A DNA stretch of 47,007 bases, taken from contig JAEYZN010000042.1 of assembly GCA_023428025.1 (NCBI GenBank), positions 1 through 47,007 of the forward strand, given 5' to 3'. Below are positions 42,695 through 47,007 of this stretch, piece after piece. This stretch comes from Bacillota bacterium (GTDB lineage: Bacteria; Bacillota; Clostridia; Christensenellales; SZUA-584). Below the pieces are notes generated by a model that worked only from the letters and a program-made list of their open reading frames with translations, made no database searches and was not told where the DNA came from. The translations under genes were made by a program, and so were the position numbers. Positions within the stretch are counted from its first letter, which is position 1; each line of letters starts with the position of its first letter.

Positions 42695-42721
42695 AAGGTT
42701 CTTCGAAGGGCGAAGAGCCTT
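42695..42721 (+). other. Hairpin upstream of the TetR gene
   Basis: AAGGTTCTTCG (42695-42705) and CGAAGAGCCTT (42711-42721), an 11-bp stem with one wobble and a 5-nt loop. There is no T-run. It is of unknown role. Confidence 0.4.
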
Positions 42722-42888
42722 GCCTGTCTTTGCATGGAAAGCCTCAAAGCATAATGGATATATAAAGAAAATTAAAACATGAACAGGAAAAATAACAGGT
42801 CTTGAGATTGGGTTTGCCGAAATAAGATATGGCTTGTCAGAGGTTTATTATGATGGTCTATTGCAAACACTTAGAAAGGGGACGAATA

Positions 42889-43473
42889 ATGGCAACAAAG
42901 GACGAGATCAAGGATTCCGCGTATTATTGCTTTGCACATTACGGGTACGAAGGCACGACGATGCAGGACATCGCCAAGGCGGTGGGGTTAAAAAAGCAGT
43001 CTCTGTATTCGCACTTTGAAAGCAAGGAAGAACTATATCTGCTGGTGCTGCAGGAGCAGCGTCTGCAGATATTTGCGGAGATGAAGCAGGCCTACGAGCA
43101 GGTCAAAAACGAATCTGCGGAGGACCTGCTGAAAGGCTTGTTTGGCAGTATCGTGAGTATGTTCACCGACCGTGAACGGCTGCTGCTGTGGAAAAGGATG
43201 TTTATCTATTACGGCAGCGGCACCAACGTTCTGATTTCAGATACCACCGAATGGCATTTTGACAAGAGGCTCAAGGATATGCTCTATAAAGCTCTGAACG
43301 AGAGGTATCCCGCTCTGGCCGATTACAGCGCGTTTGAGTCGTTCTTTATATCGTATATGCTGATGATTCAGGGATATCTGGACTGGATGATAACAATGGG
43401 CCATGACAGAGCCTCATGGCAGGCTGTCTGGATGAGCTTCTGGAATGGGGTCAAAAACCTTTTTTTATTCTGA
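42889..43473 (+). CDS. TetR-family regulator
   Basis: 194 residues from ATG 42889 (GAAAGGGGA upstream; frame open to 42829). The N-terminal HTH is canonical: KDEIKDSAYYCFAHYGYEGT, TMQDIAKAVGLKKQSLYSHFESKEELY. The C-terminal ligand domain is all-helical (ERLLLWKRMFIYYGSG, FESFFISYMLMIQGYLDWM). It is more AT-rich than its neighbours. Its likely target is the palindrome at 43559-43576, immediately downstream and ahead of cheW. Ligand unknown; the aromatic-rich pocket suggests a hydrophobic ligand. Confidence 0.9.
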   Translation: MATKDEIKDSAYYCFAHYGYEGTTMQDIAKAVGLKKQSLYSHFESKEELYLLVLQEQRLQIFAEMKQAYEQVKNESAEDLLKGLFGSIVSMFTDRERLLLWKRMFIYYGSGTNVLISDTTEWHFDKRLKDMLYKALNERYPALADYSAFESFFISYMLMIQGYLDWMITMGHDRASWQAVWMSFWNGVKNLFLF

Positions 43474-43522
43474 GTCGATTTAAAAAATTGAAATAAGCTT
43501 TCAATTGTCTCATTTTTATCAT

Positions 43523-43549
43523 TAAGCTTTCCGATTAAATGCCCGATAT
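43523..43549 (+). promoter_or_regulatory. Sigma-28 type promoter of cheW
   Basis: TAAG (43523-43526), 15-nt spacer, CCCGATAT (43542-43549), against TAAA-N15-GCCGATAT. The -35 is identical to that of the flagellin promoter. Confidence 0.7.
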
Positions 43550-43558
43550 AATTAAACG

Positions 43559-43576
43559 AACGAACGTACGGACGTT
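43559..43576. promoter_or_regulatory. TetR-like operator over the cheW transcription start
   Basis: AACGAACGTACGGACGTT is an imperfect 18-bp palindrome (14 of 18 positions symmetric, centre CGTACG), starting ten bases after the -10 element. Similar ACGAACGT sites are used by many TetR proteins. Confidence 0.55.
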
Positions 43577-43640
43577 AATAAGATTTATTTATTGATGCAA
43601 GAAAACGGAAAAATGAGAATTTCGAGGGGAGACACGCGCC

Positions 43641-44147
43641 ATGTTGGAGGAAGAACAGTGGATGGGAGAATCCACTGACATGATGCACGGACGGTATCTG
43701 ACTTTTGCTCTGGGAGATGAGGTTTTCGGAATTGAGATTCGGTTTGTGACTGAGATCATCGGCCTGCAGCCCATCAACCCGATCCCTGAAGCGCCGGGCT
43801 ACATCAAGGGCATCATCAATCTGCGGGGGAAAATATTCCCGGTGATCGATATGCGCCTGAAGTTCAAAAAACCACCCGAGGCGTATACGGACAGAACATG
43901 TATCATTGTGATCGAGACAAAGAGTTTTTCTGTGGGGCTTATTGTGGACAGGGTGGCCGAGGTGCTGACGCTGGCCGACAGCGACATTGTGCCTCCGCCC
44001 GGCGTATGGACAGGTGCGAGCACACGGTATCTGAGCGGCGTCGGCAAATTGGGTGGACAGGTCACCCTGCTGCTGGACTGCGAGAAGCTGTTCAGCGACG
44101 CCGAAGTGGACAAGATCGGAGAATCAGCAATAAAGGCAGATGCATAG
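43641..44147 (+). CDS. cheW: Chemotaxis coupling protein CheW
   Basis: 168 residues. The SH3-like CheW fold is clear: YLTFALGDEVFGIEIRFVTEII, NPIPEAPGYIKGIINLRGKIFPVIDMRLKF, SVGLIVDRVAEVL, and the C-terminal GQVTLLLDCEKLFSD. It links chemoreceptors to CheA. AGGGGAGA supports the start. The receptor gene at 44244 follows after 96 bp and is probably co-transcribed from the sigma-28 promoter. cheA is not in the window. Confidence 0.96.
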   Translation: MLEEEQWMGESTDMMHGRYLTFALGDEVFGIEIRFVTEIIGLQPINPIPEAPGYIKGIINLRGKIFPVIDMRLKFKKPPEAYTDRTCIIVIETKSFSVGLIVDRVAEVLTLADSDIVPPPGVWTGASTRYLSGVGKLGGQVTLLLDCEKLFSDAEVDKIGESAIKADA

Positions 44148-44243
44148 AGCAGCCAAAAGCAGCAGCATAAGCAGGCTGTACTGGCGGGCAGCACGAGAGA
44201 TCGACAAACAAAATTGTTTTGAAGAAAAGGGAGAATTTGCGAA

Positions 44244-46325
44244 ATGAAGTGGTTCAGGAATATGAAAATATCGGCGAAACTGATTACGGCTTTTTTATTG
44301 ATCGCCCTGATCGCAGGCGGCGTGGGCGTTTTCGGTATCATTTCTTTGACGAATGTGAACACGAGCAGTGATAATCTTTTTATAAACTACGGCAACTCCC
44401 AGGGGTATCTGGGCTATGTGCTGGGCGAGTTCCAGAAACAGCGTTCTTTGTACAGGGATGCTGTGCTTGAGAAGGACATGGCAGCGGCTGCGCAGGTTCA
44501 GGAGGCCATCCCGGAAACGGATGAAAACATGCTGCACAACCTTGAACTATTTAAGGGGACATGTATAACAGAGGATGAGAAGCTCATGTATGCGGAAATG
44601 TCCGAGAAAATAGAGGCTTTCCGCATCCTCAGGGACCAGCTGATCAGTGCCGGTGTGGCGGGAGATTTCGACGCGGCGTACGAGCAGCTCAAGTCCGACA
44701 GCGCCGTCGCGATCATCGCGGAGGCCACGGACGCCGTCGACAGCGCGGTGGCTTCCAATTTGGAGATGGCCAATCAATTGATGCAGGATCAGGAGAACGC
44801 GGTAAAAGCCACGATCACCATCATGATTGTCATCGTGGCGGCAGGGGTGCTGATCGCGATGGCGCTGGGCATCATCATATCGCGCGCCATCAGCAAGCCG
44901 ATCCGGCACATATCCGATGTGGCCGTACAGCTGGCCTCCGGCGACACAAACGTAAAGAGGACGAGCTATGAGAGCAAAGACGAGGTCGGCCAGTTGTATA
45001 CCGCGTTCCGAGACATGCTGGGGGCGATACAGGCGCTGGTGGCAGACGCGAACATGCTGGCGCAGGCGGCGGTGGAAGGCAAGCTCTCCACCCGCGCCGA
45101 TGCGGACAAGCATCTGGGCGACTACCGCAGGATCGTGGAGGGCGTGAACGATACGCTGGACGCGGTGATAAAGCCGGTGCAGGAGGCGTCCGCCGTGCTG
45201 GAAGAGATGGCGAAAGGCAACCTGAATGTGAGTATGGAGGGCGATTACAAGGGCGACCACGCCATCATCAAGGAATCGCTCAACGGGACTCTGGAGGCCA
45301 TCAAGCAATATATCGCCGAGATATCCTATGTGCTGGGCGAGATGTCCCAGGGAAACCTGGACGTGGGCATCACAGCGGAATACAGGGGCGACTTCATCGC
45401 GCTGAAGGATTCCATCAACGGCATAGCGGCTTCGCTGAATGAGGTGCTGGGCGAGATCGGCCTTGCGGCGGAACAGGTGGCCTCCGGCACCAAACAGGTG
45501 TCCGACGGCAGCCAGGAGATATCCCAGGGCGCGACGGAACAGTCCAGCTCCATCGAAGAGCTGACCGTCTCGGTGACGCAGATCGCCGAACAGACGCGGC
45601 AGAACGCGATGAGTGCGAACAAGGCGAACGAACTGGCCACATCGGCGGCGTCCGAGGCTTCCCACGGAAACGAGCGGATGCAGGCGATGCAGCAGGCGAT
45701 GGGCGATATCAGCGATGCTTCGCGCAGCATATCGAAGATCATCAAGGTGATCGACGACATTGCGTTCCAGACCAACATACTCGCTTTGAACGCGGCGGTG
45801 GAAGCGGCGCGTGCGGGCGTGCACGGTAAAGGCTTCGCGGTGGTGGCGGAAGAGGTCAGGAACCTCGCGGCACGCAGCGCGGGCGCGGCCAAGGAGACCA
45901 CGGAACTCATCGAGGGCTCGATCGGCAAAACAGCAGCCGGCACCAAGATCGCAGACGAGACGGCGGAAGCGCTGGTATCCATCGTGCAGGGCGTGGAAAA
46001 GGCGGCTCAGCTGGTGGGCGAGATCGCCAGCGCGTCCAATGAGCAGGCCAGCGCCATCACACAGGTGAACCGCGGCATCGAACAGCTTTCCCAGGTGGTG
46101 CAGACCAACTCGGCGACGTCTGAGGAAGCGGCAGCGGCGGCAGAGGAGCTATCCAGTCAGGCTGACCTGCTCAAGAGCATGGTGGGCCAGTTCGCGCTGA
46201 AGAATGCCGTAAAGAGCTCCAGGGCGCAGATTGCTCCGGCGGCAGCTCCGGCGGCACCACAGAAAGGCCCGTCTCTCAATACACCTAAGATTGATCTTAC
46301 GGACAACGATTTCGGCAAGTATTGA
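44244..46325 (+). CDS. Methyl-accepting chemotaxis protein 3
   Basis: 693 residues. Helix 1 about 9-29, four-helix-bundle sensor (SQGYLGYVLGEFQKQRSLYRDAVLEK, about 50-75), helix 2 about 189-213, HAMP, two poly-HAMP-like repeats, the signalling hairpin (DDIAFQTNILALNAAVEAARAG) and a Pro/Ala-rich tether ending TDNDFGKY. It is the closest relative of chemoreceptor 1, without that receptor's low-complexity insertion. AAGGGAGA supports the start. It follows cheW and probably shares its control. Confidence 0.95.
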   Translation: MKWFRNMKISAKLITAFLLIALIAGGVGVFGIISLTNVNTSSDNLFINYGNSQGYLGYVLGEFQKQRSLYRDAVLEKDMAAAAQVQEAIPETDENMLHNLELFKGTCITEDEKLMYAEMSEKIEAFRILRDQLISAGVAGDFDAAYEQLKSDSAVAIIAEATDAVDSAVASNLEMANQLMQDQENAVKATITIMIVIVAAGVLIAMALGIIISRAISKPIRHISDVAVQLASGDTNVKRTSYESKDEVGQLYTAFRDMLGAIQALVADANMLAQAAVEGKLSTRADADKHLGDYRRIVEGVNDTLDAVIKPVQEASAVLEEMAKGNLNVSMEGDYKGDHAIIKESLNGTLEAIKQYIAEISYVLGEMSQGNLDVGITAEYRGDFIALKDSINGIAASLNEVLGEIGLAAEQVASGTKQVSDGSQEISQGATEQSSSIEELTVSVTQIAEQTRQNAMSANKANELATSAASEASHGNERMQAMQQAMGDISDASRSISKIIKVIDDIAFQTNILALNAAVEAARAGVHGKGFAVVAEEVRNLAARSAGAAKETTELIEGSIGKTAAGTKIADETAEALVSIVQGVEKAAQLVGEIASASNEQASAITQVNRGIEQLSQVVQTNSATSEEAAAAAEELSSQADLLKSMVGQFALKNAVKSSRAQIAPAAAPAAPQKGPSLNTPKIDLTDNDFGKY

Positions 46326-46379
46326 GCGGTTGACATTTGCCGGGGCAACGGATGCCGGATTGGGGGAGCTGGAAAAAAA

Positions 46380-46445
46380 CATGCCGGGCTGCGAGCCTGT
46401 CCAACGAAGCTGTAGGGGAGCAGGGCAGGCTCGCGGCAAGGCATG
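46380..46445 (+). other. 66-nt imperfect hairpin, unidentified RNA element
   Basis: A 23-position stem (46380-46402 with 46423-46445) contains only one G-G/A-A internal mismatch pair, plus two G-U pairs that are consistent only with RNA from the plus strand, and a 20-nt loop. It lies 55 nt behind chemoreceptor 3 and before the terminator at 46544. Confidence 0.5.
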
Positions 46446-46543
46446 AAAAGAAACCCGCTTACTGCGATGACAGAACGGTCTCAAGGGCGCAGGGAGAGCG
46501 TGGTAGTGCCCACAGGTATAATGAAACGCACCGGCAGATAAGT

Positions 46544-46579
46544 AAACCCTCCGTATATAACGCGGAGGGTTTATTTTTT
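46544..46579. terminator. Bidirectional terminator between chemoreceptor 3 and the AarF-type gene
   Basis: AAACCCTCCG (46544-46553) and CGGAGGGTTT (46563-46572) followed by ATTTTTT on the plus strand; the AAA-rich left arm also serves the minus strand. Confidence 0.85.
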
Positions 46580-46594
46580 GAGAAAAGCCTGTTG

Positions 46595-47007
46595 CTAAGA
46601 CTTGGCGGTAAACCGCTTTCTGATAAGGCGGCCGCGCTTGAGCTTCGGCTTCCGGTTGCCGCGCAGTATGCGCACGATGAGCCATACCGTCATGATGAAC
46701 GACGCTGAAAAGCCCAGCACGCCCAGCAGCGGTATGCCCAGCAGCTTGGGCTCCATGTCGGTGGTGCACAGTATGGATGAGCCGACGACGGCGGCGGCAT
46801 TCAGAAGACCGACGATCAGCCGGTTCATGATGCGGTCGAACCGCGCCATGGGCACTTCGGAGCCCACGACACTGATGCCGAGCCGGGCCTCGCCCTTGGA
46901 CGCGATACGCAGCAGATCCGACATCTGGCCGGGCAGCTCCAGCGACCGTTTTCCGAAGGAATACAGCGCCTTGCCGCCGCGCAGTAGTTCGTCCTTGAGG
47001 CTGGCAT
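46595..47007 (-). CDS. AarF/UbiB (ABC1)-type kinase, C-terminal part
   Basis: Only the last about 137 residues are in the window; the gene continues past 47007. The visible part (LELPGQMSDLLRIASKGEARLGI, then two hydrophobic helices RLIVGLLNAAAVVGSSILC and LLGIPLLGVLGFSASFIMTVWLIVRIL) is the characteristic C-terminal tail of AarF/ABC1-type atypical kinases, linked in other bacteria to quinone or lipid metabolism. The kinase core is not visible, so the assignment rests on the tail. The basic C-terminus (KPKLKRGRLIRKRF) faces the cytoplasm. Confidence 0.8.
   Translation of the reverse strand, partial: ASLKDELLRGGKALYSFGKRSLELPGQMSDLLRIASKGEARLGISVVGSEVPMARFDRIMNRLIVGLLNAAAVVGSSILCTTDMEPKLLGIPLLGVLGFSASFIMTVWLIVRILRGNRKPKLKRGRLIRKRFTAKS

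Overview
The window looks like chromosome from a motile, endospore-forming, fermentative member of the Bacillota (probably class Clostridia) with fairly high GC. Supporting signs are an alpha/beta-type small acid-soluble spore protein (12251-12457), strong GGAGG-type ribosome sites, a Rex-controlled AdhE, an MtaB-like methyltransferase, flagellin and MotAB, and many intrinsic terminators. I see no tRNA, rRNA, CRISPR array or intact transposon.

The main discovery is at 27184-29524. A two-gene operon encodes a family 2A encapsulin shell protein (SrpI-like, HK97 fold) and a SufS-type cysteine desulfurase with an N-terminal extension ahead of its catalytic domain. The two frames overlap by 14 bp. 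This is the signature of a desulfurase-loaded protein nanocompartment, known from work on cyanobacterial SrpI to function in sulfur metabolism. Here it lies between a decayed adhE fragment and the flagellin genes, and no other sulfur gene is in view.

Layout. 1-5185: FAD oxidoreductase, a PH-like membrane protein, and a large-subunit catalase. 5186-6837: an AT-rich island of three minus-strand genes (DUF2200, DUF1801, VanZ-like), two of them with near-duplicate promoters. 7140-12124: small unknown genes and two coiled-coil paralogues bracketing an orphan mtaB. 12205-16323: SASP, PadR with an iteron-like operator, AraC/GyrI, a P-loop kinase, MarR, and a QueG-like pseudogene with three frameshifts. 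16406-17270: an AT-rich XRE regulator, a divergent unknown gene with a clear promoter and operator, and the 3' tail of a group II intron. 17436-21879: RarD, SIMPL protein, an unknown protein, Fe/Mn superoxide dismutase, a YczE-like membrane protein. 21920-27025: adhE with a textbook Rex-type control region, a lipoprotein, and an adhE remnant. 27184-29632: the encapsulin operon. 29693-46579: motility and signalling, comprising a truncated and a full flagellin, motAB, three tandem membrane diguanylate cyclases, three chemoreceptors plus a dead receptor tail, TetR and CheW. The window ends inside an AarF/UbiB-type kinase.

How it fits together. The right third is a motility/c-di-GMP module. Its flagellin and cheW transcripts carry sigma-28-type promoters, the flagellin leaders carry paired GGA motifs that suggest CsrA control, and the cheW promoter has a TetR-like palindrome at its start. 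Catalase, superoxide dismutase and the encapsulated desulfurase suggest investment in oxygen and sulfur stress, while the Rex sites tie ethanol formation to NADH/NAD+ balance. These functional links are inference from family knowledge and sequence motifs; no searches were run.
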